Part shown: in pieces, positions 16,436 through 25,512 of the stretch
How positions within the stretch are numbered: position 1 is the first letter of the stretch
Layout: every line of letters starts with the position of its first letter
NCBI RefSeq assembly: GCF_002937115.1
Contig: NZ_NHRY01000139.1
Location: 1 to 64,000, forward strand
From: Rhodopila globiformis
GTDB lineage: Bacteria; Pseudomonadota; Alphaproteobacteria; Acetobacterales; Acetobacteraceae
Direction: 5' to 3'
DNA length: 64,000 nucleotides
The notes under the pieces: generated by a model
The model's database searches: none
What the model saw: the letters and a program-made list of their open reading frames with translations, nothing else
Told to the model about the DNA's origin: nothing
Position numbers and translations under genes: made by a program

Positions 16436-17671
16436 ATGAGCCGCGATCAGCAACGCCTGGCCTCGCGCATTGCCTGGGCGGCGATCGGCGTCAACGTCGC
16501 CCTCAGCGCGTTGAACCTGGTTATCGCCGCCGCGTCGGGCAGCCTGGCCATCACCGCCGAGATGGTCCACAACGTGGTCGACCTGGCCGGTTCGGCCGCC
16601 GTTCTCGTCGGCGTCAAGCTATCCGAGCGCAAGAGCCGCGACTTCCCCTACGGACTCTACAAAGTGGAGAACGTGGTCGCCGTTGTGCTGTCCCTGCTGG
16701 TGTTCCTGACCGGCTACGAGATTGCCAGGGATGCGGTGCTGGCCGACATCGCCCCCGTGCGGGTCAGTGGCCCGATCCTGGGCGGTGTGGTCCTGTCCGC
16801 GGCGCTGCCCTTCGCGTTCAGCCTTTACGTGATGTCGGTGGGACGGCAGCTCAATTCGCCGAGCCTGATCGCCGTGGCGCAGGAGTATCGCACCCATGTC
16901 CTGACCTCGGGCATGGTCCTGCTGTCCTTGCTGGGGCACCTGGCGGGCGTGCCGCTGGATCGCTATGCCGCGTTGTTCATTGTCGTGTTCATCGGCAAGA
17001 CCGGCTGGGAACTGCTCTCGGGCGCGATGCAGGTCCTGCTGGATGCCTCGCTGGACGCGGACACGCTCAACCGGGTGCGGGGGATCATCGAGGCCGATCC
17101 GGCGGTCAGCGAAGTGCGTTCGCTGGTGGGGCGCAACGCGGGGCGCTACCGGTTCCTCGAGGCCGAGGTGGCCCTGCGCGTGACGGACCTGAAGAAGGCG
17201 CATGACGTCAGCGATCGCCTCGAACGGGCCGTGCGCGCCCGGGTGGCGAATGTCGAGCGGGTGATGCTCCATTATGAGCCGCGGCCGCGGTGCCATCTGT
17301 GCGTGGCGGTGCCGCTGGCCAGCCCGGCGGGCACCCTCAGCGACCATTTCGGTGAAGCGCCCTGCTTCGGATTGGTCACGCTGCGCACCGCCGATGGCCG
17401 GGTGGAGCGCCAGGAGGTGCTGGCCAATCCCCATCTGGACCAGGAAAAGGCACGGGGCATCCACGTGGCCGAGTGGCTGGTGAGCCTGAAGGCCGATACG
17501 GTCCTGCTGCGCAAGGACATGCACGGCCAGGGCCCGGCCTATGTGCTTGCCGATGCCGGCACGCAAATGCGAGTCACGCACGCCGTCACCCTGGACCAGG
17601 CTCTGGCGGACCTGGGCGGGGAGGTCGCCGTGGGAGACTTCCTGGAAACCTCTGGTTCCACACCGGTTTGA
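16436..17671 (+). CDS. Cation diffusion facilitator fused to a NifX-like domain
   Basis: A 411-residue protein. Residues 1-200 hold five to six membrane helices of a CDF cation exporter, including the helix-2 site 'EMVHNVVDLAGS' and 'QEYRTHVLTSG' in helix 5, which supply His/Asp metal ligands. Residues 205-285 are the cytoplasmic CDF domain. Residues 290-400 ('CHLCVAVPLASPAGTLSDHFGEAPCFGLV') match the dinitrogenase iron-molybdenum cofactor-binding family (NifX/NafY-like). Such fusions exist in other bacteria and archaea; the metal is unknown. The ATG is chosen by family alignment. It stands alone, with no nif genes nearby. Confidence 0.88.
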   Translation: MSRDQQRLASRIAWAAIGVNVALSALNLVIAAASGSLAITAEMVHNVVDLAGSAAVLVGVKLSERKSRDFPYGLYKVENVVAVVLSLLVFLTGYEIARDAVLADIAPVRVSGPILGGVVLSAALPFAFSLYVMSVGRQLNSPSLIAVAQEYRTHVLTSGMVLLSLLGHLAGVPLDRYAALFIVVFIGKTGWELLSGAMQVLLDASLDADTLNRVRGIIEADPAVSEVRSLVGRNAGRYRFLEAEVALRVTDLKKAHDVSDRLERAVRARVANVERVMLHYEPRPRCHLCVAVPLASPAGTLSDHFGEAPCFGLVTLRTADGRVERQEVLANPHLDQEKARGIHVAEWLVSLKADTVLLRKDMHGQGPAYVLADAGTQMRVTHAVTLDQALADLGGEVAVGDFLETSGSTPV

Positions 17672-18064
17672 GAGCCTTATGGGGAGCGGCTTGCCATCTG
17701 GCTGGACATTGGCGCCGTGTGGTGTTCGTGGATGATTGAGTCCGGGGGGCTCTTGTTCCGGCATGGCGGCGGTCTGGCGTGGTGCCTTTCCGGCGGGGAC
17801 AGCGTGGTTGAGGGCGTATTTTTGATCGCACAGAGAAAGAACTGAGGGCTGCTGAGGGCCTCGGAGGATCAGGGGGACGTTGCGCGGGGTGGAGTGGTTG
17901 TTGCTGGCGTGTTGGCTTCGCCATGGCGGCGGACGGGCCGGTGCCGCACGCCCGTCACCGTCGGTGCTCCCCCGGCCGAGACGCAGGCATGGCCTGTCCA
18001 TCGGCGCTCGGATCATCGGCCGCCGCTGAAATCAGACTATTTTGGCATGTTACGGATTTTGCTG
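17672..18064. other. Intergenic region without recognised features
   Basis: 393 bases between the convergent CDF and DNA glycosylase genes. No palindrome of the common families, RNA gene or open frame with family similarity was found; GC falls slightly near 18040-18064. Confidence 0.6.
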
Positions 18065-18754
18065 TTACGAGCGGCTTTGAATGGCCTGGCGGCGGGATTC
18101 CTCGGCGGCGCGGTAGAGGTACCAGGTCGCCGTTGACCGGTGCGGTGCCCAGGCAAGGCCGATCTCCGCCAGCAGCTTGGGCCTTGGCTGGGTTTCCAGG
18201 CCGTACAGGACACGGTAGCCCTCGCGGACGCCGAAATCGTCCACCGGCAGCACGTCGGGACGGCCCAGGGTGAAGATCAGCAGCATTTCCACAGTCCAGC
18301 GGCCGACGCCACGGATGGTGGTCAGCCGCGCGATCAGGGCCTCGTCGCTCAGGCGGGCCGATTCGCGCCGGCTTGGTACCGTGCCGTCGAGCGCCTTCGC
18401 GCAGATGTCGCGGATCGCCGCGATCTTGCCGGCGGAGAAGCCGCAGCCGCGCAGGGCCACATCCGCGGTTGCCAGCACGGTGGCGGGTTCGGGGAAGGCA
18501 TCGCCGGGGAACAGGGCGGCGAAGCGGGCCAGGATCGCCTCGGCGGCGCGGCCGTGCAGTTGCTGGTGGGCGATGGCCCGCACCAGCGCCTCATACAGGC
18601 TGCGCTGGCGCTGGATGGCCAGGGCGGGCGGGCCGACGCGATGGATCAGCGCGGCGAAGCACGGGTCCGTGGTCAGGTGCCGTACGGCGGCGCCTCCTGT
18701 CACACGCCGGCGCAGTGGGCTCGGTTTGGCAATGACGGCCGGGGTCGCTTCCAT
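18065..18754 (-). CDS. DNA-3-methyladenine glycosylase II (AlkA-like)
   Basis: A 229-residue base-excision-repair enzyme of the HhH-GPD superfamily that removes alkylated purines from DNA. The helix-hairpin-helix is 'LTTIRGVGRWTVEMLL', followed by the catalytic Asp in 'LPVDDFGVREGY' around residue 172. An N-terminal 'ALAIQRQRSLYEALVRAIAHQQL' segment matches the family. It lacks the extra N-terminal domain of E. coli AlkA, as do many alphaproteobacterial versions. The ribosome site is weak. Divergent from the small membrane protein gene that starts 49 bases away. Confidence 0.9.
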   Translation of the reverse strand: MEATPAVIAKPSPLRRRVTGGAAVRHLTTDPCFAALIHRVGPPALAIQRQRSLYEALVRAIAHQQLHGRAAEAILARFAALFPGDAFPEPATVLATADVALRGCGFSAGKIAAIRDICAKALDGTVPSRRESARLSDEALIARLTTIRGVGRWTVEMLLIFTLGRPDVLPVDDFGVREGYRVLYGLETQPRPKLLAEIGLAWAPHRSTATWYLYRAAEESRRQAIQSRS

Positions 18755-18802
18755 CGCGCGTTCTTATGCGCTACCCCAGTCGCGGTGCAACCGGAGGCAC
18801 GC

Positions 18803-19012
18803 TTGGACACGCACCGTCCCCTGCCGGAGGACTCCGCCTGCGACACGCCCGCGGCGCGGCGGACGGCTGGCCTGTTGGGCATCGCCATCACCCTGCTGCT
18901 GCTGGTCATCGGCCTGTTCCCGGTGCGGCACCTGCGCGCCGCCGCAGCGATCGAGGACTGCCTGATGGCTGGGCGCACCAATTGTAACACTCTGATGACC
19001 GTGGCGCATTGA
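18803..19012 (+). CDS. Small single-helix membrane protein
   Basis: A 69-residue protein read from TTG 18803, preceded by a clear ggagg at proper spacing. One membrane helix lies around residues 23-40 ('LLGIAITLLLLVIGLFPV'), followed by a short tail with two cysteines ('DCLMAGRTNC'). The frame is open far upstream, antisense to the glycosylase gene, but the ribosome site supports the short form. Not recognised; 57 bases upstream of the creatininase-family gene on the same strand, so they may share a transcript. Confidence 0.5.
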   Translation: MDTHRPLPEDSACDTPAARRTAGLLGIAITLLLLVIGLFPVRHLRAAAAIEDCLMAGRTNCNTLMTVAH

Positions 19013-19069
19013 CCCGTCCGGCCCGTGGCGCCACCGTGTGCCACGATCATGGCTACGACCGGAGGGGAC

Positions 19070-19765
19070 ATGCGTATAGCCGATATGGACTGGCGTATGG
19101 TGGAGGACTGGGTCCGCCACGACGACCGCTGCGTCCTGCCGCTGGGCAGCACCGAGCAGCACGCGGGCCTGTCGCTCGCCACCGACGCCATCCTCGCGGA
19201 GCGGATCGCCACCGAGGCGGCGGAACCCCTGAACATTCCGGTCTTTCCGGTGGTGCCGTTCGGCCTGGCGCCGTATTTCAGCGGCTTCCCCGGCACGGTC
19301 ACGCTGCGCGTCGCCACCTTCGCCGCGCTGGTCCGCGACGTCCTCGACAGCCTGAAGGGCAGCGGCTTCCGCCGGATCATGATCGTCAACGGCCATGGCG
19401 GCAACCAGCCGGTCGGCGCCATCGCGCAGGAATGGATGATGGACCATCCGGATGCGCGGGTGCGGGTGCACGACTGGTGGCGGGGCCCGCTGACGCTGGC
19501 GGCGGTGCAGCGAATCGACCCGGTCGCCGGCCACGCCGGCTGGATGGAGAACTACCCCTGGACCCGCCTGGCCGATCGGCCGCCGGAGGAGGGCGGGAAG
19601 GCGGTGGTCGACGTCGACCGGATGCGCACCCTGCCGCCGTTCGAGGTGCGGCTGCTGCTGGACGACGGCAGCTACGGCGGCCGCCTGCAGCGCGACGATT
19701 CCGAGATGCTGGAACTCTGGGACGTCGCGGTGCAGGAAACCCGCTCCCTGCTGGAGGAATGGTAG
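19070..19765 (+). CDS. Creatininase family amidohydrolase
   Basis: A 231-residue metal-dependent amidohydrolase of the creatininase/MftE superfamily. It shows 'LPLGSTEQHAGLSLATDA' (metal-binding Glu, His and Asp) and 'IMIVNGHGGNQ' (second His motif), with the C-terminal metal-binding Glu likely in the 'WMENYPWTRL' region. Length is normal. The ATG at 19070 has ggagggg upstream. Members hydrolyse creatinine, FAPy intermediates or mycofactocin precursors; no neighbouring gene settles the substrate. Possibly co-transcribed with the small gene before it. Confidence 0.87.
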   Translation: MRIADMDWRMVEDWVRHDDRCVLPLGSTEQHAGLSLATDAILAERIATEAAEPLNIPVFPVVPFGLAPYFSGFPGTVTLRVATFAALVRDVLDSLKGSGFRRIMIVNGHGGNQPVGAIAQEWMMDHPDARVRVHDWWRGPLTLAAVQRIDPVAGHAGWMENYPWTRLADRPPEEGGKAVVDVDRMRTLPPFEVRLLLDDGSYGGRLQRDDSEMLELWDVAVQETRSLLEEW

Positions 19766-19958
19766 CCATCCGCCGGCGGGACTGAGCCGCGATCGCCCGC
19801 GGCGCCGCCCGCACGTGTCTTTTCCTTGTTGGGCAGTCAGGTTTCCGGCTATGCAATCTTCCCCGCCGGCGTCGTGCCGGCGGTCGCCGGGCCGTGAACT
19901 GCGCGCAGAACCGCAGCCGTGACCTGGCCGGGGGAACGTTCTGGGAAGGCGGTTTGGC

Positions 19959-21683
19959 ATGAGTGCAAGCGCGATCCAGCCGGGCGTGGCGATGCGTCCG
20001 ATGACGCGGGATGAAAAGAAGGTCATCATCGCGTCCTCGCTGGGCACGGTTTTCGAGTGGTACGACTTCTACCTGTACGGCTCGCTCGCGGTGGTGATCG
20101 GGGCGAACTTCTTCGGCCAGTTCGACGAGGTCACGCGCAACATCTTCGCGCTGCTGGCGTTCGCCGCCGGCTTCGTGGTGCGGCCCATCGGCGCCCTGGT
20201 GTTCGGCCGGCTGGGCGACCTCGCGGGGCGGAAATATACCTTCCTGGTAACGATCCTGATCATGGGATCGTCAACCTTCCTGGTTGGCGTCATTCCAACG
20301 TCGAACAGCATCGGCATGGGCGCGGCGGTCCTGCTGATCGGCCTGCGCGTCCTGCAGGGCCTGGCGCTGGGCGGCGAGTACGGCGGAGCGGCGACCTACG
20401 TGGCCGAGCATGCGCCGCAGGATCGCCGCGGGTTCTACACAAGCTGGATCCAGACCACCGCGACGATGGGCCTGTTCCTGTCGCTGCTGGTGATCCTGAC
20501 CACGCAATCCTTCCTGTCCGATGCCAGCTTCCGCGCCTGGGGCTGGCGCATCCCGTTCCTGGTTTCGATCGTGCTGCTGGCGATTTCGGTGTGGATCCGC
20601 ATGCGGCTGGGCGAGAGCCCGGCGTTCCTGCGGATGAAGACCGAGGACAAGCGTTCGCGGGCGCCGCTGCATGACGCGTTCTTCCAGTGGGAGCACGCGA
20701 AATGGGCGATCCTGGCGCTGTTCGGGCTGATCGCGGGGCAGGCGGTGATCTGGTACTGCGGGCAGTTCTACGCGCTGTTCTTCCTGACCTCGGTGCTGAA
20801 GGTCGATGCTTTCACCGGCAACCTTCTGGTCGCCTGGGCGCTGGCCGCGGGCGTGGGCGGCTTCATCCTGTTCGGCTGGCTGTCCGACCGCATCGGCCGC
20901 AAGCCGCTGATCCTGGGCGGCTGCCTGCTGGCGGCGCTGACCTATTTCCCGGCGTTCAAAATGATCGCCAACCTGGCGAACCCGGCGCTGGCGCAGGCGC
21001 AGCAGGGCGTGCACGTGGTGCTGGCGGCGGACCCGGCGGAGTGCTCGTACCAGTTCAATCCGACGGGCCTGGCGCGATACAGCAGCTCCTGCGATCGGGC
21101 GAAGGCGGCGCTGGCGGGGAATTCGGTGGTGTACTCGCAGGAGAAGGCGGCGCCCGGCACGCCGGCGTCGATCCGTATCGGCAACAAGACGATCGACCCG
21201 AAGGCGCCGGGCTTTGCGCAGGACCTGGCCGCGGCGCTGGCGGCGGTCGGTTATCCCGCGGCGGCCAATCCATCGGTGGTGCGGCTGGCGCATCCGTGGG
21301 ACATTTTCCGGCCGCAGCCGTTCAAGCTGGTGGTGGTGCTGGCGTACCTGGTGATACTCGTTACGATGGTCTACGGGCCGGTCGCCGCGGCGCTGGTGGA
21401 GCTGTTCCCGACGCGGATCCGCTATACCTCGATGTCGTTGCCGTATCACATCGGCAACGGCTGGTTCGGCGGGCTGTTGCCGGCGGTGATGTTCGCGATG
21501 AACGCGTGGAGCGGCAGCATCTATTTCGGGCTGTGGTACCCGGTGGTGGTGGCCGCGGCGACGGCGATCGTCGGGTTGCTGTTGGTGCCGGAAACGAACC
21601 GGCGGGATATTTTCGAGGGGGATCTTTCGTTTCATCCGCAGGACCGGTTCGTGGAGTTCGATCCGAACGCGGCGGATTATTAG
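19959..21683 (+). CDS. MHS-family MFS transporter with a large loop insertion
   Basis: A 574-residue major facilitator of the metabolite:H+ symporter group (ProP/KgtP/ShiA-like). Motifs: 'GTVFEWYDFYLYGSLA' in helix 1, 'GRLGDLAGRKYTF' (motif A), 'LRVLQGLALGGEYGGAATYVAEH' (helix 4) and 'GWLSDRIGRKPLI'. Typical members have about 430-460 residues. The excess is an insertion at about 340-450 between the later helices, with cysteines ('AECSYQF', 'SSSCDRAK') and predicted to lie outside the membrane. A wide gap separates it from the amidohydrolase gene upstream. Substrate unknown; organic acid uptake is plausible. Confidence 0.88.
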   Translation: MSASAIQPGVAMRPMTRDEKKVIIASSLGTVFEWYDFYLYGSLAVVIGANFFGQFDEVTRNIFALLAFAAGFVVRPIGALVFGRLGDLAGRKYTFLVTILIMGSSTFLVGVIPTSNSIGMGAAVLLIGLRVLQGLALGGEYGGAATYVAEHAPQDRRGFYTSWIQTTATMGLFLSLLVILTTQSFLSDASFRAWGWRIPFLVSIVLLAISVWIRMRLGESPAFLRMKTEDKRSRAPLHDAFFQWEHAKWAILALFGLIAGQAVIWYCGQFYALFFLTSVLKVDAFTGNLLVAWALAAGVGGFILFGWLSDRIGRKPLILGGCLLAALTYFPAFKMIANLANPALAQAQQGVHVVLAADPAECSYQFNPTGLARYSSSCDRAKAALAGNSVVYSQEKAAPGTPASIRIGNKTIDPKAPGFAQDLAAALAAVGYPAAANPSVVRLAHPWDIFRPQPFKLVVVLAYLVILVTMVYGPVAAALVELFPTRIRYTSMSLPYHIGNGWFGGLLPAVMFAMNAWSGSIYFGLWYPVVVAAATAIVGLLLVPETNRRDIFEGDLSFHPQDRFVEFDPNAADY

Positions 21684-22334
21684 GGTATCTCTCTCACCAC
21701 CATGGCCGGGCGTGTCCCTACGCAATGCACACATCCTGGAAACGAGTCGGAAATGACCGTACAATCAAGTGCTTGCCTGGGCGCCAAGAGCGTTCCACCA
21801 TCGTCATGGCCCGGCTTGTCCGGGCCACCTGTCGCGGCACACGTGCTGGAATAGGTGGCCCGGACAAGCCGGGCCATGACGAAAGGGAAACGCAGCGGCG
21901 GACCGTTTCCGAGATGTGTGCATCCCGTAGGGCGTGTCCCCATGGGCGCCAACATAATCGGGAACAGGGCCTGGTCGTCTCCCTATCGTCATGGCCGGGC
22001 GTGTCCCGGCCATCTGCGCTTCAACGGTGGGGGTGGATGGCCGGGACACGCCCGGCCATGACGACAGGGCAACGGACCATGCGCCAAATCCTTCTTCAAC
22101 GCTCACCCTATTCTGATAGCCCTGGGGACGCACCTGACCATGACGGTGGCATAACGGACCGATAAGCAACGGAAGGCGCCGGTTTTCCGCCATCGCGGTG
22201 CCGGCGCCGCCGGCGGCGGCTAACATCCCATGTCCACCCGGTCCATTATGAAACGATACCGCCGGGCCCCTCCGGGTCGCGCTCCCCGGTAAACCCGCTA
22301 TGCTCCTCCACCGAACGACCGGGGAGCAGACACC
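21684..22334. repeat. Intergenic region with a 213-bp element and a type-B palindrome
   Basis: No gene supported. It contains the third 213-bp element (21718-21930) and a type-B palindrome at 21987-22063 (cgtcatggccgggcgtgtcc with its reverse). From about 22090 to 22334 no repeat is recognised. The ribosome site of the next gene, ggggagcag, lies at its end. Confidence 0.78.
21718..21930 (+). mobile_element. 213-bp MITE-like element, copy 3, with a different target duplication
   Basis: Same length, inverted ends and inner palindrome (21802-21881) as the copies at 522 and 8183. Its flanking direct repeats are ggcgtgtcc at 21709-21717 and 21931-21939 instead of ggcttgtcc. The flank therefore changes with the target palindrome type while the element does not, which argues that the 9 bp are duplicated target and not part of the element. 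Confidence 0.75.
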
Positions 22335-24656
22335 ATGACCCTCATCCAGCCAAAATCACTCCGCCGCCGCGAGGACCACCGCCTTCTCACCGGCCAGGGC
22401 AACTACGCCGCCGACTCCGCTCCGCCGGGAATGGCAACCGCCATCTTCCTCCGTTCCCCGCACGCCCACGCCCGCATCACGCACATCGATACAGCCCCCG
22501 CGCGCGGGCTGCCCGGCGTCATCGCCGTTTATACCGCTGACGATCTGACCGACGTCGCCCCGATCCCGGGCGGCATCAACTTCCCCCGTCCCGACGGCTC
22601 GCCCGCGCCTAAAACCGATCGGCCGCTGCTGGCAGCCGATCGGGTCCGTTTCGTTGGAGAACCGGTTGCGCTGGTCATCGCCGAGACCCGCGCCGATGGC
22701 CTGGAAGCGGCCGAGGCGATCGAGGTGGGCTACGCCCCCCTGCCGCTCGTTGCGGAACCGGCGGCCGCGCTGGCCCTGGGCGCGCCGGCGGTGTGGGACG
22801 ACGTGCCGGACAATATCGGCTTCCTGTGGCAGCGCGGCGACGCCGACGGCGCGAACGCGGCGCTTGCGGCCTCGGCGCATGTCACGCAGCTCGACTTCAC
22901 CGTCTCCCGCGTCACCGCCAATTCGATGGAGCCGCGCGGCGCCTGGGCCTGCGTCGCACCGGACGGGCGGCTGGAGCTGCATGCCTCGCACCAGTCGCCG
23001 TTCGCCTTGCGCAACGCCATGGCGAGCGCGAATTTCCAGGTCCCGCCGACGGATATCCGCGTCATTCCCGGCGATGTCGGCGGCTCCTTCGGCATGAAGT
23101 CGGGGGTGCACCTGGAATCCGTCCTCGTCGCCTGGGCGGCGCGGCGGCTGAACCGGCCGGTGCGCTGGATCGCCGATCGGACCGAGGGGTTCCTGACTGA
23201 TGAACAGGCGCGGGAGATGCGGGTCAGCGCCGCGCTCGGCCTCGACGCCGACGGCCGCTTCACCGCGCTGCGGCTGCGCTGGGACGTCAATCTCGGCGCC
23301 TATGTTTCCGGCCGCTCGGGCTGGAGCGTCGGCAATATCGGCGGCGTTGCGGGGGTGTACCAAATCCCCTTCATCGCGGCGCAGGTCTGCGGCGTGTTCA
23401 CCCACACCGTGCCGACCGCGGCTTATCGCGGCGCCGGGCGGCCGGAGGCGACCTATGCCATTGAGCGCCTGATCGACGTCGCCGCGCGGGAGATCGGCCT
23501 CAGCCCGTACGAAATGCGCCGGCGCAACCTCATCCCGCCGGAGGCGATGCCGTACAAGACTGCGCTGACCTTCACCTATGACTGCGGCGAGTTCGAGGCC
23601 AACATGCAGGAAGCCGCCGCGCTCGCGGACCTCGAAACGTTCGAGCAGCGCCGGGCGGAGGCGGCGCAGCAGGGCAAACTGCGCGGCATCGGCCTGTGCA
23701 ACTGCATCGAAGTCGCCGGCGGCCCGTTCCTGCGCCCGTCCAAGGACCTCGCCACGCTGCGCCTCGCCGGGGACGGCAAACTGGTGCTGCGCTCGGGCTC
23801 GATGTCGGTGGGGCAGGGGCTGGAGACGACGATGACCCAGCTGGTGGCGGATCGTTTCGGCATCCCGCTGGAACAGGTGGTGTGGGAAGGCGGCGACACC
23901 GACCTGCTGCCGGGCGGCAAGGGCAACGGCGGGTCCGGCGCGTTGTGCGTCGGCGGCTCGGCTGTTTCATTGGCAACCGACAAGGTGATCGACAAGGCCC
24001 GCCGCATCGCCGCCGATTTGCTGGAGGCCGCGGTCACCGACATCGAGCTGTCAAACGGCCGCTTCACCATTGCCGGCACCGACCGCTCCGTCGATCTCGC
24101 CACCGTCGCGCAGGCCGCAAACGACCCGACGCAGGTGCCGCCCGGCGCGGAAGCCGGCCTGGTGGAAAGCGGCGAGTTCACCCCCACGGCCGTTACTTTC
24201 CCGAACGGGACGCACATCTGCGAGGTGGAGATCGACGCCGACACCGGCGTCACCGAGATCGTCCGCTACAGCGCGGTGGAGGAGCTCGGCCGCGTGCTGA
24301 ACCCGATGATCGTCTCTGGGCAGATCCATGGCGGGGTGGTGCAGGGCGTCGGCCAGGCGCTGGGCGAGATCATCCGGCACGACCCGGACTCCGGCCAGAT
24401 GCTGACGGCGTCGTTCATGGACTATCAGATGCCCCGCGCCAACGACGGCCCGGATTTCCGCCTGGCGACGCGGGAGGTGCCGACGTCGGTCAACCCGCTG
24501 GGCGCCAAGGGCGTCGGCGAGGCCGGCACAGTGGGCGCGCTGGCCGCCGCGATGAACGCCGTCAACGACGCGCTGGCGCCGCTGGGCATCCGCCACCTCG
24601 ACATGCCGGCGACGCCGCTGCGGGTGTGGCAGGCGATCCAGGCGGCGAAGGCCTGA
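22335..24656 (+). CDS. Xanthine dehydrogenase-family molybdopterin-binding subunit
   Basis: A 773-residue large subunit of a molybdenum hydroxylase. The substrate and cofactor regions are seen as 'GQGNYAADSAPPGMA', 'GGSFGMKSG', the loop 'TAAYRGAGRPEATYA' near residue 364, and the catalytic Glu in 'GVGEAGTVGA' (Glu729). The AYRGAGR loop is that of form-II CoxL/aldehyde-oxidase-like enzymes; true CO dehydrogenase has a Cys in AYxCSFR. FAD and iron-sulfur subunit genes are not adjacent, so partners must be encoded elsewhere. Followed by an isochorismatase-family gene 46 bases later, possibly one operon. Substrate unknown. Confidence 0.9.
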   Translation: MTLIQPKSLRRREDHRLLTGQGNYAADSAPPGMATAIFLRSPHAHARITHIDTAPARGLPGVIAVYTADDLTDVAPIPGGINFPRPDGSPAPKTDRPLLAADRVRFVGEPVALVIAETRADGLEAAEAIEVGYAPLPLVAEPAAALALGAPAVWDDVPDNIGFLWQRGDADGANAALAASAHVTQLDFTVSRVTANSMEPRGAWACVAPDGRLELHASHQSPFALRNAMASANFQVPPTDIRVIPGDVGGSFGMKSGVHLESVLVAWAARRLNRPVRWIADRTEGFLTDEQAREMRVSAALGLDADGRFTALRLRWDVNLGAYVSGRSGWSVGNIGGVAGVYQIPFIAAQVCGVFTHTVPTAAYRGAGRPEATYAIERLIDVAAREIGLSPYEMRRRNLIPPEAMPYKTALTFTYDCGEFEANMQEAAALADLETFEQRRAEAAQQGKLRGIGLCNCIEVAGGPFLRPSKDLATLRLAGDGKLVLRSGSMSVGQGLETTMTQLVADRFGIPLEQVVWEGGDTDLLPGGKGNGGSGALCVGGSAVSLATDKVIDKARRIAADLLEAAVTDIELSNGRFTIAGTDRSVDLATVAQAANDPTQVPPGAEAGLVESGEFTPTAVTFPNGTHICEVEIDADTGVTEIVRYSAVEELGRVLNPMIVSGQIHGGVVQGVGQALGEIIRHDPDSGQMLTASFMDYQMPRANDGPDFRLATREVPTSVNPLGAKGVGEAGTVGALAAAMNAVNDALAPLGIRHLDMPATPLRVWQAIQAAKA

Positions 24657-24702
24657 ACGACGCCGGTGCGCCCTCACGATCGTCAACCTGAAAGGACCGT
24701 GC

Positions 24703-25347
24703 ATGACCCACGCCCCAGCCGACGACTACGCCCGGCGCGGCTATGGCGGCGCCGCAGTCGGATTCGGCACCCGCATCGGCATTGCCGTCGTGGACTTCCA
24801 GCTCGGCTTCACCGACGCCCGCTTTCCCCTGGGCGGCGCCGCGCTGACCGAGCGGGCCGTCGGCAACACCGCGACGCTGCTGCGTGCCGCGCGGGCGGCG
24901 CGGCTTCCCGTCGTCAGTTGCTACACCGCCTATCACGGCGGCGACGCGCCGCACTGGAAGGTGCCGCCGGTGCTGGAATGCCTGCGGCACGGCTCGGAGC
25001 AGGTGCGGCTCGACCCGCGCATCCACGATGCGGCCTATGACATCGTGCTGTGCAAGACCGCGCCGTCGATCTTCTTCCAGACCGCCGCCGCGCCGATTTT
25101 CGTCCGCAACGGCATCGACACCGTGATCGTCACCGGCTGCACCACCTCCGGCTGCGTCCGCGCCAGCGTGATCGACGCGTTCAGCTACGGGTTCCGGGTC
25201 GTTGTGCCCGAGGACTGCGTCGGCGACGTGGCCGAGGGGCCGCATTTCGCCAACCTCGACGATGTCGGGCGGCGCTATGCCGATATCGTGGACCTGGCTA
25301 CCTGCCTCGAGCGGATCACCGCTTTGCCGCGTCCCAACGCCGCGTGA
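24703..25347 (+). CDS. Isochorismatase-family amidase (N-carbamoylsarcosine amidase-like)
   Basis: A 214-residue cysteine hydrolase. The triad is Asp31 ('VVDFQLGF'), Lys118 ('VLCKTAP') and Cys151 ('TTSGCVRAS'), with the cis-peptide region 'VTGCTTSG' intact. The TTSGCVRAS signature is typical of N-carbamoylsarcosine and maleamate amidases rather than nicotinamidase. It lies 46 bases after the Mo-hydroxylase gene on the same strand. A hydroxylase plus amidase suggests breakdown of an N-heterocycle, for example nicotinate-like compounds (inference). Cytoplasmic. The end is close to the acyl-CoA synthetase gene. Confidence 0.87.
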   Translation: MTHAPADDYARRGYGGAAVGFGTRIGIAVVDFQLGFTDARFPLGGAALTERAVGNTATLLRAARAARLPVVSCYTAYHGGDAPHWKVPPVLECLRHGSEQVRLDPRIHDAAYDIVLCKTAPSIFFQTAAAPIFVRNGIDTVIVTGCTTSGCVRASVIDAFSYGFRVVVPEDCVGDVAEGPHFANLDDVGRRYADIVDLATCLERITALPRPNAA

Positions 25348-25512
25348 GCGGGTGTGTCCGGGGGATGCCGGCCACCACGCGCGGCAGCGGGCCTCCGCCG
25401 CGGGATGGCCGGCACGGCTGCGTGCGCGGTCCGTAACACCACCGTTGTAAGCCGGGCGATATCACCGCTATATGGCGCCCAATCATCATGGGAGCCTCAG
25501 GGAGTGACACCG

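Noticed and set aside
22335-24656. Annotation as CO dehydrogenase large subunit CoxL form I
   Set aside because: The active-site loop reads AYRGAGR, lacking the Cys of AYxCSFR.
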